A stretch of DNA of 64,000 nucleotides from Streptomyces fumigatiscleroticus (GTDB taxonomy: Bacteria > Actinomycetota > Actinomycetes > Streptomycetales > Streptomycetaceae): assembly GCF_014647975.1 (NCBI RefSeq), contig NZ_BMQF01000003.1, positions 434,001 through 498,000 of the forward strand, in the 5' to 3' direction. Every line of letters starts with the position of its first letter. The first letter of the stretch is position 1. Shown one piece after another: positions 52,204 to 60,553 of the stretch. The notes under the pieces were generated by a model. The model did not search any database and was not told the origin of the DNA. It saw only the letters and a program-made list of their open reading frames with translations. The position numbers and the translations under genes were made by a program.

Positions 52204-52755
52204 CTACGGTGCGATCCCGACCCTGGGAATCGTCGGGGTCCGCCCCTGAGACGGCTCCTCCTGGGGTACCTCCGCCCGCCGCCTCCGCTCGGACCTGCGA
52301 CGGAGCCAGGCCCGGCCCGCGGGCACCACGGCCAGATGCGCCAGCGCCACGCCCACGGTGTTGAGCAGCAGCGAGTCGACGTCCACCACCTGACCGGGCA
52401 CCCCGGTCTGGAGCAGCTCGATGCCCAGCGACAACAGGGCGCCCGCGGCGACCGTACGGATCAGGGACCCCAGCGGCGAGCCGCCCAGCCGGCCGCCCGC
52501 CATCGGCAGCAGCACGCCCAGCGGCGCCAGCAGCGCCAGCCCTCCGCCGATACGGCAGGCGGCCCGCTCCCAGCCCAGCGCCAGGTCGGCCCGGATACCG
52601 GCGAACGGACGCAGATTGGCGGGCATCACCCAGGGGACGTCCAGCGGCCGCAGCGTGAACCAGGCGACGAACGCCAGGTGGGCGACGAGGAGAACGCCTC
52701 CCGCCACACGGATGCGGATCGCGGCACTGCCGCCGATGGAGCCTTGACGCTGCAC
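52204..52755 (-). CDS. VanZ-like membrane protein
   Basis: 183 residues with four to five membrane helices. VAWFTLRPLDVPWVMPANLR, a Pro/Asn loop after helix 1, GGGLALLAPLGVLLPMAGGR, and LLSLGIELLQTGVPGQVVDV with DSLLLNTVGVALAH carry the VanZ family pattern, including the E-x-x-Q and D-x-x-x-N motifs. VanZ of Enterococcus gives low-level teicoplanin resistance. Streptomyces has several members of unknown role. The GTG at 52755 is preceded by a G run. The last 35 residues are polar and basic. Confidence 0.87.
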   Translation of the reverse strand: MQRQGSIGGSAAIRIRVAGGVLLVAHLAFVAWFTLRPLDVPWVMPANLRPFAGIRADLALGWERAACRIGGGLALLAPLGVLLPMAGGRLGGSPLGSLIRTVAAGALLSLGIELLQTGVPGQVVDVDSLLLNTVGVALAHLAVVPAGRAWLRRRSERRRRAEVPQEEPSQGRTPTIPRVGIAP

Positions 52756-52837
52756 GCCCCCCTAGACGCGGTGCTCGGCGGGATCGGTTCCGGGACGGCC
52801 TCCGGCGCCCGGATGAGGCCTGCGCCACATCCGGGCG

Positions 52838-53440
52838 TCACTCCCCGGCCACCTCGCCGGACGGCGGCTCGTTGCTGCCGGGCCTGGCGCGGACCTCGTC
52901 CGTGCACGTGTAGCGGCGCGGCGCCTCCTCGCCCGGTCCGCCCAGGATCACGGAGCCGTCCCCCTCGGCCGCGGCCGAGTCGGAGAAGGTGCAGACGATC
53001 TGGGCGAGGGCGTACGAGGTGAGCTCGCCGGGCGCGGCGCTGAGCCGCAGCGTGTCCTCCGGGTCCCCCGGGCGCGCATCGCTCACCGTGGTGCCGCCGC
53101 GTACGTCCGTGGTGTACCCGGCCTGCTTCTCGGCGGCCGACGGCGTCTGCGCGAGCTGGTCGAGCAGCCCCTGTGCCACCAGCACCCGCCGCTGGGAGTC
53201 CGCGGTGCCGTCGGGCACCCGCACGGACCGGTCGACGGTCACCAGCGACGACCCGCACAGCAGGAACACCTGCACCGGCATGCCGCTGGAGGTCTGTGCC
53301 GACACGTCCGGCTCGGCCAGCGAGCAGTGCACCCGCGAGGGCGCGGGGCCGAAGTCCGTCGGCACCTCCGTGGGCCGGATGCCGCACCCGGCGGCCGACA
53401 GGGCCAGCAACGGGACGGCCAGCAGGCGACGTACGTTCAT
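52838..53440 (-). CDS. Lipoprotein of the AfsQ system
   Basis: 200 residues. The signal peptide RRLLAVPLLALSAAGC has a clear lipobox. The mature part has repeated cysteines (HCSLAEPDVS, VFLLCGSS, QIVCTFSDS, RYTCTDEV) and a GerMN-like feel around RRVLVAQGLLDQLAQTPSAA. Its ATG overlaps the afsQ2 stop by one base (TGATG), so sensor and lipoprotein are coupled. In S. coelicolor the matching gene lies in the same place. A role in modulating the sensor outside the membrane is inferred, as in CseA/CseC. Confidence 0.85.
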   Translation of the reverse strand: MNVRRLLAVPLLALSAAGCGIRPTEVPTDFGPAPSRVHCSLAEPDVSAQTSSGMPVQVFLLCGSSLVTVDRSVRVPDGTADSQRRVLVAQGLLDQLAQTPSAAEKQAGYTTDVRGGTTVSDARPGDPEDTLRLSAAPGELTSYALAQIVCTFSDSAAAEGDGSVILGGPGEEAPRRYTCTDEVRARPGSNEPPSGEVAGE

Positions 53441-55020
53441 CAGGCGTCCTCTTCCCCCGCCTCGCCCTTGTTCTGGTCGCTCCCGGCGTCCTCGCGGGCC
53501 AGTGACGAGGCGTCGCGCGGCAGCGACAGCGTGAACACCGCACCGCCCCCCGCGGAGTTGCCCGCGGTGATCTCGCCGCCGTGGATGTGGGCGTTCGCCA
53601 GGGCGATGGACAGCCCGAGCCCACTGCCCTCGGAGCGCGGCCGGGAGGCGCTCGCCTTGTAGAAGCGGTCGAAGACGTGCGGCAGGACCTCCTCGGGGAT
53701 GCCCGGCCCGTGGTCGCGGACCTCGATCACGACCCGCTCGTCGTCCGCGCGCACGGACACCCGCACCGGCGAGCCGCCGTGCTTGAGGGCGTTGCCGATG
53801 AGGTTCGCCAGGATCACGTCCAGGCGGCGCGGGTCGAGCCGGGCGTGGATGCCCCGCTCGGCGTCCAGTTCGACGGCGTCCAGCCAGGCCCGCGCGTCGA
53901 TGCAGGCGGTGATCTGGTCGGCGACGTCGACGTCGTCCAGCACCAGCCGGGCGGTGCCCGCGTCGAAGCGGGTGACCTCCATCAGGTTCTCGACCAGGTC
54001 GTTCAGCCGCCGGGTCTCGCTGACCACCAGCCGTACGGCCGGCTCGATCATCGGGTCCAGGCCGCCGTTCTCGGAGTCCAGCTCCTCCTCCAGCACCTCC
54101 GTCACGGCGGTGATGGCGGTCAGCGGCGTCCGCAGCTCGTGCGACATGTCGGCGACGAAGCGCCGCGAGGACGCCTCCCGCCCGGCCATGTCCGCCACCC
54201 GCTTCTCCAGCGCCGCCGCCGCGCTGTTGAAGGTCCGGGACAGATCGGCCAGCTCGTCGGTGCCCGACACCCGCAGCCGGGTGTCCAGCTTCCCCTCGCC
54301 GAGCCGCCGGGCGGCTATGCCGAGCCGGTGCACCGGCTTCAGCACGGTGGTCGCGGCGGCCTGCGCGAGCAGCGCCGACCCGATCAGCGCCAGCCCCGTG
54401 GCGATGCCGAGGGACCAGGCCAGCGAGTTGAGGTCCTTGGCCTCCGGCTCCAGCGACTTGAGCATGTAGCCGGTGGCGCCGCCGCCGATCACCTTGGTGC
54501 CGGCCACCAGATACGGGGTGTCGTCGTCGACGATCCGCTGCCAGTACAGGTGGTAGGCGTACTTGTTGGCCGAGTTGACCGGCTGCTTCTCGGTGACCGC
54601 CTCGCGCAGCGACTTCGGCACGTCCTTCAGCGAGAAGCCGCCCAGACCGCCGGAGCTGCCGTACACGGTCTTGCCGCCGGTGTCCTCGGCGACCAGCAGC
54701 ACGCTGAACCGCTGGCTGCTGTTGGCCATCTGCCCCGCGGTGTGCTGCAACTCGTCCTGCGTGGGATGCTCGGGCAGCGCGCCCGCCCGGTTCTGCATCT
54801 CCTGCTTGAAGTCGCGCAGCACGGCCTCCTGGGCGCGGGTGAGCACCGCCTCCCGGTTGAGCCAGTACGCGATCCCGGACGCGGACACGGCGGCGGTCAG
54901 CGCGACCAGCCCGAAGACGACGACCAGCCTGAGCCGCAGGCTGGTGAAGCGCAGCCGCGACCAGACTCCCCTGCGCGCCGCGGCCCAGCCGCGGTACCCC
55001 CCTTGTCGCTCCTGTGTCAC
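53440..55020 (-). CDS. afsQ2: Sensor histidine kinase AfsQ2
   Basis: 526 residues. Two membrane segments (LRLVVVFGLVALTAAVSASG and AWSLGIATGLALIGSALLAQ) flank an extracytoplasmic sensor domain. Then come a HAMP region, the H-box RRFVADMSHELRTPLTAITA and the ATP-binding boxes NLIGNALKHGG, RDHGPGIP and GSGLGLSIALANAH. The GTG at 55020 overlaps the afsQ1 stop by four bases. In S. coelicolor AfsQ1/Q2 responds to nitrogen conditions, notably with glutamate, and affects antibiotic output and development. The sequence gives no clue to the direct ligand. Confidence 0.96.
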   Translation of the reverse strand: MTQERQGGYRGWAAARRGVWSRLRFTSLRLRLVVVFGLVALTAAVSASGIAYWLNREAVLTRAQEAVLRDFKQEMQNRAGALPEHPTQDELQHTAGQMANSSQRFSVLLVAEDTGGKTVYGSSGGLGGFSLKDVPKSLREAVTEKQPVNSANKYAYHLYWQRIVDDDTPYLVAGTKVIGGGATGYMLKSLEPEAKDLNSLAWSLGIATGLALIGSALLAQAAATTVLKPVHRLGIAARRLGEGKLDTRLRVSGTDELADLSRTFNSAAAALEKRVADMAGREASSRRFVADMSHELRTPLTAITAVTEVLEEELDSENGGLDPMIEPAVRLVVSETRRLNDLVENLMEVTRFDAGTARLVLDDVDVADQITACIDARAWLDAVELDAERGIHARLDPRRLDVILANLIGNALKHGGSPVRVSVRADDERVVIEVRDHGPGIPEEVLPHVFDRFYKASASRPRSEGSGLGLSIALANAHIHGGEITAGNSAGGGAVFTLSLPRDASSLAREDAGSDQNKGEAGEEDA

Positions 55021-55694
55021 TGAGGCGGATCCAGCCGGTAGCCGACACCGCGCACGGTACGGATCAGCGTCGGGGACGACGGCACGTCCTCGACCTTGGC
55101 GCGCAGCCGCTGCACACACGCGTCCACCAGCCGCGAGTCACCGAGGTAGTCGTGCTCCCACACCAGCCGCAGCAGCTGCTGGCGGGAGAGCGCCTGCCCC
55201 GGCCGCCGGCTCAGCTCCAGCAGCAGCCGCAGCTCGGTCGGCGTGAGCTGGAGGTCCTGCCCGTTCTTGGTGACGGTCATCGCCGCACGGTCGATGACGA
55301 GGCTGCCGAAGGTCGCCGAGTCGCTGGACTCCCGCTCCCCGCGCCGCAGCACGGCCCGGATCCGGGCGTCCAGCACCCGCCCCTGCACGGGCTTGACGAC
55401 ATAGTCGTCGGCGCCGGACTCCAGACCGACGACCACGTCGATGTCGTCGCTCCGCGCGGTCAGCAGGATGATCGGCAGCTGGTCCGTGCGCCGGATGCGC
55501 CGGCAGACCTCGAATCCGTCGATGCCGGGCAGCATCACGTCCAGCACGATCAGGTCCGGCCGCTGCTCGCGCAGCAGCTTCAGACCGTCCTCACCACTGG
55601 CAGCGGTGGCCACCCGGTGACCCTGGCGCGTCAGCGAGAGCTCCAGGGCCGTCCGGATCGCGTCGTCGTCCTCGATCAGCAACAGGGAAGGCAC
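55017..55694 (-). CDS. afsQ1: Response regulator AfsQ1
   Basis: 225 residues, identical in architecture to S. coelicolor AfsQ1. Receiver domain with acidic cluster LLLIEDDDAIRTAL and phospho-acceptor Asp52 in DLIVLDVMLPGIDGFEV. The OmpR-type winged helix follows (LTPTELRLLLELSRRPGQAL; VDACVQRLRAKVED; IRTVRGVGYRLDPP). The GTG start gives PSLLLIEDDD; three further residues in frame are not used. It is divergent from sigQ, with GTGAC repeats between that match the reported AfsQ1 binding consensus. Confidence 0.97.
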   Translation of the reverse strand: MPSLLLIEDDDAIRTALELSLTRQGHRVATAASGEDGLKLLREQRPDLIVLDVMLPGIDGFEVCRRIRRTDQLPIILLTARSDDIDVVVGLESGADDYVVKPVQGRVLDARIRAVLRRGERESSDSATFGSLVIDRAAMTVTKNGQDLQLTPTELRLLLELSRRPGQALSRQQLLRLVWEHDYLGDSRLVDACVQRLRAKVEDVPSSPTLIRTVRGVGYRLDPPQ

Positions 55695-55804
55695 GAGGCT
55701 CATTCTGGCCCATGCCGGGGCGGGGTTTCGACTCCTGTCCGGCTACGTGCCCGTAGCGTTCTTCTCCGTGACCGAGCTGTGCGCCGGCCGGGAAGGACGG
55801 CCCG

Positions 55805-55832
55805 GTGACGAGCCCTGTGACAGGTCTGTGAC
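55805..55832. promoter_or_regulatory. AfsQ1 binding site candidate (GTGAC repeats)
   Basis: Three direct GTGAC repeats at 55805, 55817 and 55828. The last two are exactly GTGAC-N6-GTGAC, the published GTnAC-n6-GTnAC consensus for AfsQ1. They lie about 110 bases from each of the divergent afsQ1 and sigQ starts. Confidence 0.8.
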
Positions 55833-55929
55833 AGACGGCGGACACGGTCATGAAGTCGCCCCGGCAAGCTTTTCGGCACAGGCAAGCCAGCAAGCCGAAC
55901 ACCGGCAAGTCCACGACGGGGGGCGCGAG

Positions 55930-56682
55930 ATGAACACGCTGCACGGCATCAGCACCAGCGCAGTGATCACGCGTCTGCACGACGTGCACCGGGGTTCCGA
56001 GAAGTCCGGTGCCGTGAGCGGGCGGGGGTGCGCTCGCGGCACCGGGCGTCAGCACACCGGTCACATGACGGTGGTTGACGCGCACACGGGGGAAACGCAC
56101 GGGGGGGCCGCGTACGGGGAGGCCACGGGGGAGCGCCGCGAGCCGGCGGAGACGGCGGACGCCGAAGCGGCGTTCACCGCCTACGTCCAGGAGCGCCGCG
56201 CCTCCCTGTACGCAACCGCCTACCACCTCACCGGCGACCGCTTCGAGGCCGAGGACCTGCTCCAGAGCGCGCTGTTCTCGACGTACAAGGCGTGGCACCG
56301 GATCAGTGACAAGGCGGCTGTCGGCGGATACCTCCGCCGCACCATGACCAACCTGCACATCAGCGCCTGGCGGCGCCGCAAGCTCAACGAGTACCCGACC
56401 GAGGAGCTGCCGGAGACGCCCGGCGACACGGACGCGATGCGCGGCACCGAGCTGCGCGCGGTCCTGTGGCAGGCGCTGGCCCGGCTGCCCGAACTCCAGC
56501 GCACCATGCTGGTCCTGCGCTACTACGAGGGCCGCACGGACCCGGAGATCGCGGACATCCTCGGCATCAGTGTCGGCACGGTCAAGTCCAGCATCTGGCG
56601 GTCGCTGCGCCGGCTGCGCGAGGACGAGGTCCTCAGCTTCGGCCGTGACGAGGAGGACGCCTTCGGCGAACTGGTCGCCTGA
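55930..56682 (+). CDS. sigQ: Sigma factor SigQ
   Basis: SigE-family ECF sigma factor of 250 residues. After an 85-residue polar N-terminal extension, region 2 is FTAYVQERRASLYATAYHLT and FEAEDLLQSALFSTYKAWHR, and region 4 LPELQRTMLVLRYYEGRTDP with ADILGISVGTVKSSIWRSLR. ATG 55930 is preceded by GGGGGG and gives the known SigQ length. It is divergent from afsQ1 and, in S. coelicolor, is a direct target of AfsQ1 that opposes its effect on antibiotic production. No anti-sigma gene is next to it. Confidence 0.95.
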   Translation: MNTLHGISTSAVITRLHDVHRGSEKSGAVSGRGCARGTGRQHTGHMTVVDAHTGETHGGAAYGEATGERREPAETADAEAAFTAYVQERRASLYATAYHLTGDRFEAEDLLQSALFSTYKAWHRISDKAAVGGYLRRTMTNLHISAWRRRKLNEYPTEELPETPGDTDAMRGTELRAVLWQALARLPELQRTMLVLRYYEGRTDPEIADILGISVGTVKSSIWRSLRRLREDEVLSFGRDEEDAFGELVA

Positions 56683-56689
56683 AGGTCCG

Positions 56690-56890
56690 GGGGGATCGAC
56701 GGGGGAGCGACGGGGGGTCGAGAAAAAAACAGGGCTCCGGGTGTATCAGGGGGAGAACACCGGGCTCTTCATAACAGTGGCCCGGCATCCGGGTCCTGGG
56801 GGAACACGGGGGAAGCACCACACGGGGGAAGCACCACACGGGGGAACAACGGGGGAAGCACAGGCGAGCGGGACTGGTGGACCGGGGGGA
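56690..56890 (+). repeat. G-run-rich repeats downstream of sigQ
   Basis: Many runs of five or six G occur within 200 bases. A 16-bp unit around CACGGGGGAAGCACCA is repeated in tandem near 56805-56840, with further copies of CGGGGGAA. No gene is seen in this stretch. On the plus-strand transcript the runs could form G-quadruplexes just after sigQ. Confidence 0.8.
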
Positions 56891-56910
56891 TCCGTCCAGT
56901 CCCGCTCCGC

Positions 56911-56960
56911 TGTGCACGGGTGCCGCTAGGCCGCCTGTGTACGGGTGCCGCTAGGCCGCC
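56911..56960. repeat. 25-bp tandem duplication over the 3' end of the uridine-kinase-like gene
   Basis: Two adjacent 25-bp copies (56911-56935 and 56936-56960) differ at one base. The right copy contains the last codons and TAG stop of the leftward kinase gene and the left copy repeats them outside it. The gene end has been duplicated without changing the protein. Confidence 0.9.
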
Positions 56961-57661
56961 GTGGAGGCCGTGCCGGCCGTCGTGTGCCGTCCGGCCGCCG
57001 CGGCCGCCAGGCGGCCCATCGCCTCGTCCCGGTCGCAGGCGTACGCGCCCAGAGCCGTCTGCCGGGCCACGATGGAACGCTCGGCGCGCATCAGCCGCCA
57101 GCCGCGGCGCAGCAGGAACGGCACCGACTTGCGGCCCTCCTTCAGATCGCGCAGGAAGCGCCGGCGGAAGGTGGTGACCGCGCCCCGGCTCAGGCACAGG
57201 GCGTCGGCCAGGACTCCCAGCTCCCGGCAGCGCGCCACGATCTCCGCGGCGAAGACGCCCTCCGCGATGAACAGCGGGGTCCGCCCGATGTCGACGGCCC
57301 CGGTGCCGGTCCGGGCGCTGAGCGCGATGTCGTACACGGGAACGTCCGTACGGCCCGTGCGGCACAGCTCGGTGATCGCGGCGACGGCCGCGTCCTCGTC
57401 CCACGAGCCCGGGTGGTCCCAGTCGATGTCGGAACTGCCGGCCACCAGGGGCAGCGTCGGGTCGGTGCCCTCCTTGTAGAAGTCGTCGAGCCGCAGCACC
57501 GGGAGGCCGGAGCGGGCGGCGAGGAGGGACTTGCCGGAGCCGGAAGGGCCGCAGAGCAGCACGACTCGGGTCGGTATGGCCGGATGGGAACTCACGGGAC
57601 ACCAGTGTGAGGCATCGATCGGCCGCCGTACGACCCCGCGGGTCGGCTTTGAAGCACGCAT
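56951..57661 (-). CDS. Uridine kinase-like P-loop protein
   Basis: 236 residues. VVLLCGPSGSGKSLLAARSG is the Walker A loop; LPVLRLDDFYKEGTDPTLPL and IDWDHPGSWDED hold the aspartates of the uridine kinase/PRK family. PLFIAEGVFAAEIVARCRE is the Walker B-like strand and TTFRRRFLRDLKEGRKSV the lid. This matches the actinobacterial uridine kinase group, which would phosphorylate uridine to UMP. The activity is not proven, and it carries no nucleoside-regulon box. The start is uncertain: ATG 57661 was used, and a GTG 22 codons later is possible. Confidence 0.85.
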   Translation of the reverse strand: MRASKPTRGVVRRPIDASHWCPVSSHPAIPTRVVLLCGPSGSGKSLLAARSGLPVLRLDDFYKEGTDPTLPLVAGSSDIDWDHPGSWDEDAAVAAITELCRTGRTDVPVYDIALSARTGTGAVDIGRTPLFIAEGVFAAEIVARCRELGVLADALCLSRGAVTTFRRRFLRDLKEGRKSVPFLLRRGWRLMRAERSIVARQTALGAYACDRDEAMGRLAAAAAGRHTTAGTASTAA

Positions 57662-57723
57662 CACACCTCAATTACTGTTCGCGTCGACCCGATCACTCTC
57701 CGCGATAGAAGGTGGCAGCCACG

Positions 57724-58131
57724 ATGGCCCGACACACGTCCTCCTCCAGTCCGACCGCCCGCCGGGCCCTGGTCCTCCTCGCGAGTGCCGGGCTGGCGCT
57801 GGGAGCGGGCGCGGTGGCGGCCTCCGCGGACACTTCCGGGAGCACCCTCGGCATGATGCGCACGCGCCCCACCTCGCTGGGCAACATCGACCCCGAGGCC
57901 GGGCTCGAGGCGGCCCAGGGCACGCTCCGCTATGTCACGGGACCGGTCTCCGGGCTCAAGCCCAACCCGCTCACGGGCACGGGCGTCGACCCGCTGGACA
58001 ACGGGGTCGGCACCCAGGTGAGCGACTTCCAGCCGGTCGGTTCGCAGGCGCTGACCCAGCCGGTCGCGCAGGCGCAGTCGGTCGGCAGCGTCCCGGTGGC
58101 GGGGCAGGCGGCGGGGCTGCTGGGCCGCTGA
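57724..58131 (+). CDS. Small secreted protein, 135 aa
   Basis: Signal peptide with an RR-rich start and hydrophobic core (RRALVLLASAGLALGAGAVA), likely cut after ASA. The mature part is Gly/Pro/Gln/Val-rich, with QALTQPVAQAQSVGSVPVAG near the end. It has no cysteines and no known domain. ATG 57724 has GAAGG about 12 bases upstream. It shares composition and a QPVAQ motif with the small secreted protein at 51457 but is not a clear homologue. Confidence 0.82.
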   Translation: MARHTSSSSPTARRALVLLASAGLALGAGAVAASADTSGSTLGMMRTRPTSLGNIDPEAGLEAAQGTLRYVTGPVSGLKPNPLTGTGVDPLDNGVGTQVSDFQPVGSQALTQPVAQAQSVGSVPVAGQAAGLLGR

Positions 58132-58142
58132 CCGCGGCGGAA

Positions 58143-58194
58143 CGGCACAGGGCCGCGCCGTCCCCGGACGGGGGGACGGCGCGGCCCTGTGCCG
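58143..58194. terminator. Very strong bidirectional terminator
   Basis: A perfect 23-bp inverted repeat (from CGGCACAGGGCCGCGCCG, closing on CCCTGTGCCG) with a six-base loop, between the secreted protein gene and the end of the deoC-aldehyde dehydrogenase operon. Confidence 0.92.
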
Positions 58195-58204
58195 CGTCGG
58201 GGCC

Positions 58205-59125
58205 TCAGTACGAGGAGCCCGAGGCGCCCAGCGACCCGGTCGGGTGCCAGACCGTCTTGGTCTCCAGGAAGGCCGTCATGCGGTCGATGCCGGGCGTCGC
58301 GGACCAGCCGGCGTCGTCCACAGGCTGTGGACGCAGGACGCGCTTGAGGTTGTCCGCCGCGGCGATCTCCAGCTCCTTCGCCAGCGCTTCGTCGGCGCCG
58401 GCCAGGTCGATCGCGTTGACGTCCTGGTGGGCGGCGAGCGGGGCCGCGATCTCCGCCGTACGGCCGGAGAGGACGTTGACCACGCCGCCGGGGAGGTCGG
58501 AGGTGGCCAGGACCTCGCCGAGGGAGAGGGCCGGGAGCGGGAACCTCTCGCTCGCGATCACGACCGCGGTGTTGCCGGTCGCGATCACCGGGGCGATCAC
58601 CGATACCAGGCCCAGGAAGGACGACTCCTGCGGGGCGAGGACGGCCACGACGCCCGTCGGCTCGGGGGAGGAGAGATTGAAGAACGGGCCCGCGACCGGG
58701 TTGCCGCCGCCCACCACCTGGGCGATCTTGTCGGTCCAGCCCGCGTACCAGACCCAGCGGTCGATCGCCGCGTCGACCTGGGCCTCCGCCTGAGCCCTTG
58801 ACAGGCCCTCCGCCTCGGCGACCTCGCGGACGAACTGCTCGCGCCGGCCCTCCAGCATCTCGGCGACGCGGTAGAGGATCTGGCCGCGGTTGTACGCGGT
58901 CGCGCCGGACCACGGCCCGAACGCCTTGCGGGCGGCGACCACCGCGTCCCGGGCGTCCTTGCGGGAGGCGAGGGGTGCGTTGGCCAGCCAGTTCCCTTGC
59001 GAGTCCGTCACCTCGTACACCCGGCCGCTCTCGGAACGCGGGAACTTCCCGCCGACGTACAGCTTGTAGGTCTTGAAGACGGAGAGCCGCCCGGACCGCT
59101 CAGTCTTCTCGGGCTTGTCAGACAT
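58205..59125 (-). CDS. Half-length aldehyde dehydrogenase-like protein, no catalytic cysteine
   Basis: 306 residues, against about 480-500 for a full enzyme. It matches the N-terminal NAD-binding half: TYKLYVGGKFPRSESGRVYE, WSGATAYNRGQILYRVAEML, NPVAGPFFNLSSPEPTGVVA and VLAPQESSFLGLVSVIAPVI, then GGVVNVLSGRTAEIAAPLAA. The catalytic-cysteine domain is absent and the sequence ends in a private tail (FLETKTVWHPTGSLGASGSS). Its ATG overlaps the end of the full-length dehydrogenase gene by eight bases. Two-domain ALDH16 enzymes have just such a truncated, cysteine-less second domain, so this may be its split form. A pseudogene is unlikely since the frame and coupling are intact. Confidence 0.85.
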   Translation of the reverse strand: MSDKPEKTERSGRLSVFKTYKLYVGGKFPRSESGRVYEVTDSQGNWLANAPLASRKDARDAVVAARKAFGPWSGATAYNRGQILYRVAEMLEGRREQFVREVAEAEGLSRAQAEAQVDAAIDRWVWYAGWTDKIAQVVGGGNPVAGPFFNLSSPEPTGVVAVLAPQESSFLGLVSVIAPVIATGNTAVVIASERFPLPALSLGEVLATSDLPGGVVNVLSGRTAEIAAPLAAHQDVNAIDLAGADEALAKELEIAAADNLKRVLRPQPVDDAGWSATPGIDRMTAFLETKTVWHPTGSLGASGSSY

Positions 59126-60548
59126 CGAGGTACGCCTCCAGGCCGTGGCGGCCGCCCTCGCGGCCGAAGCCCGACTCCTTGTAGCCGCCGAACGGCGAGG
59201 TCGGGTCGAACTTGTTGAACGTGTTGGACCAGATCACGCCCGCGCGCAGCTTGTTCGCGACCGCCAGGATGCGCGAGCCCTTCTCCGTCCAGATGCCCGC
59301 GGAGAGGCCGTACGGGGTGTTGTTGGCCTTGGCGACGGCCTCGTCCGGGGTGCGGAAGGTGAGGACGGACAGGACCGGGCCGAAGATCTCGTCGCGGGCG
59401 ATGGTGTGCGCCTGGGTGACGTTGGTGAAGAGGGTCGGGGCGAACCAGTAGCCCGAGGTGGGCAGCTCGCACGCCGGGGACCAGCGTTCGGCGCCCTCCG
59501 CCTCGCCCTGCTCGGCCAGCGCGGTGATCCGGGCCAGCTGCTCGGCGGAGTTGATCGCGCCGATGTCCGTGTTCTTGTCCAGCGGGTCGCCCAGACGGAG
59601 GGTGGTCAGCCGGCGCTTGAGGGAGTCGAGCAGCTCGTCGTGGACCGACTCCTGCACCAGCAGACGGGAGCCCGCGCAGCAGACCTGGCCCTGGTTGAAG
59701 AAGATGCCGTTGACGATGCCCTCGACGGCCTGGTCGATCGGGGCGTCGTCGAAGACGATGTTGGCACCCTTGCCGCCCAGCTCCAGGGTGAGCTTCTTCC
59801 GCGTCCCCGCGACCGTGCGGGCGATCTCCTTGCCGACGGCCGTCGAGCCGGTGAACGCGACCTTGTCCACGTCCGGGTGGGCGACGAGCGCCGCGCCCGC
59901 GTCGCCGTAGCCGGGAAGGATGTTGACGACGCCCTTGGGCAGGCCCGCCTGGCGGCAGATGTCCGCGAAGAAGAGCGCCGAGAGGGGGGTCGTCTCGGCC
60001 GGCTTCAGGACGACCGTGTTGCCGGTCGCCAGCGCCGGGGCGATCTTCCAGGCCAGCATCAGCAGCGGGAAGTTCCAGGGGATGACCTGGCCGGCGACGC
60101 CCAGCGGCTTCGGCGCCGGGCCGAAGCCGGCGTGCTCCAGCTTGTCGGCCCAGCCCGCGTAGTAGAAGAAGTGCGCCGCGACCAGGGGCAGGTCGGCGTC
60201 CCGCGTCTCCTTGATCGGCTTGCCGTTGTCCAGCGTCTCCAGCACCGCCAGCTCGCGGCTGCGCTCCTGGATGATGCGGGCGATGCGGAAGAGGTACTTG
60301 GCGCGCTCGGAGCCGGGCAGCGCCGACCACTTCGCGAACGCCTTGCGGGCGGCCCGTACGGCACGGTCGACGTCCGCCTCGCCCGCCTGCGCGACCTCGG
60401 AGAGGACCTCCTCGGTGGCCGGGCTGACCGTCTTGAAGACCTTGCCGTCGGCCGCCTCGGCGAACTCGCCGTCGATGAAGAGGCCGTAGGAGGCGGCGAT
60501 GTCGACGACCGAGCGGGACTCGGGCGCCGGTGCGTACTCGAAAGTCAT
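59118..60548 (-). CDS. Aldehyde dehydrogenase, full length
   Basis: 476 residues, NAD(P)-dependent. Cofactor and catalytic motifs: GVAGQVIPWNFPLLMLAWKI, VAFTGSTAVGKEIARTVAG, LELGGKGANIVFDDAPID (general-base Glu) and FFNQGQVCCAGSRLLVQE (nucleophilic Cys), with EIFGPVLSVLTF closing the fold. The gene lies 5 bases after deoC and overlaps the half-length partner. With deoC it probably oxidises acetaldehyde released from deoxyribose 5-phosphate. It could also act on other aldehydes. Confidence 0.93.
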   Translation of the reverse strand: MTFEYAPAPESRSVVDIAASYGLFIDGEFAEAADGKVFKTVSPATEEVLSEVAQAGEADVDRAVRAARKAFAKWSALPGSERAKYLFRIARIIQERSRELAVLETLDNGKPIKETRDADLPLVAAHFFYYAGWADKLEHAGFGPAPKPLGVAGQVIPWNFPLLMLAWKIAPALATGNTVVLKPAETTPLSALFFADICRQAGLPKGVVNILPGYGDAGAALVAHPDVDKVAFTGSTAVGKEIARTVAGTRKKLTLELGGKGANIVFDDAPIDQAVEGIVNGIFFNQGQVCCAGSRLLVQESVHDELLDSLKRRLTTLRLGDPLDKNTDIGAINSAEQLARITALAEQGEAEGAERWSPACELPTSGYWFAPTLFTNVTQAHTIARDEIFGPVLSVLTFRTPDEAVAKANNTPYGLSAGIWTEKGSRILAVANKLRAGVIWSNTFNKFDPTSPFGGYKESGFGREGGRHGLEAYLDV

Positions 60549-60553
60549 GGTGA

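Noticed and set aside
58205-59125. Half-length aldehyde dehydrogenase as a pseudogene
   Set aside because: The frame is intact, translationally coupled to the full-length gene, and followed directly by a terminator. No decayed C-terminal half is seen downstream.
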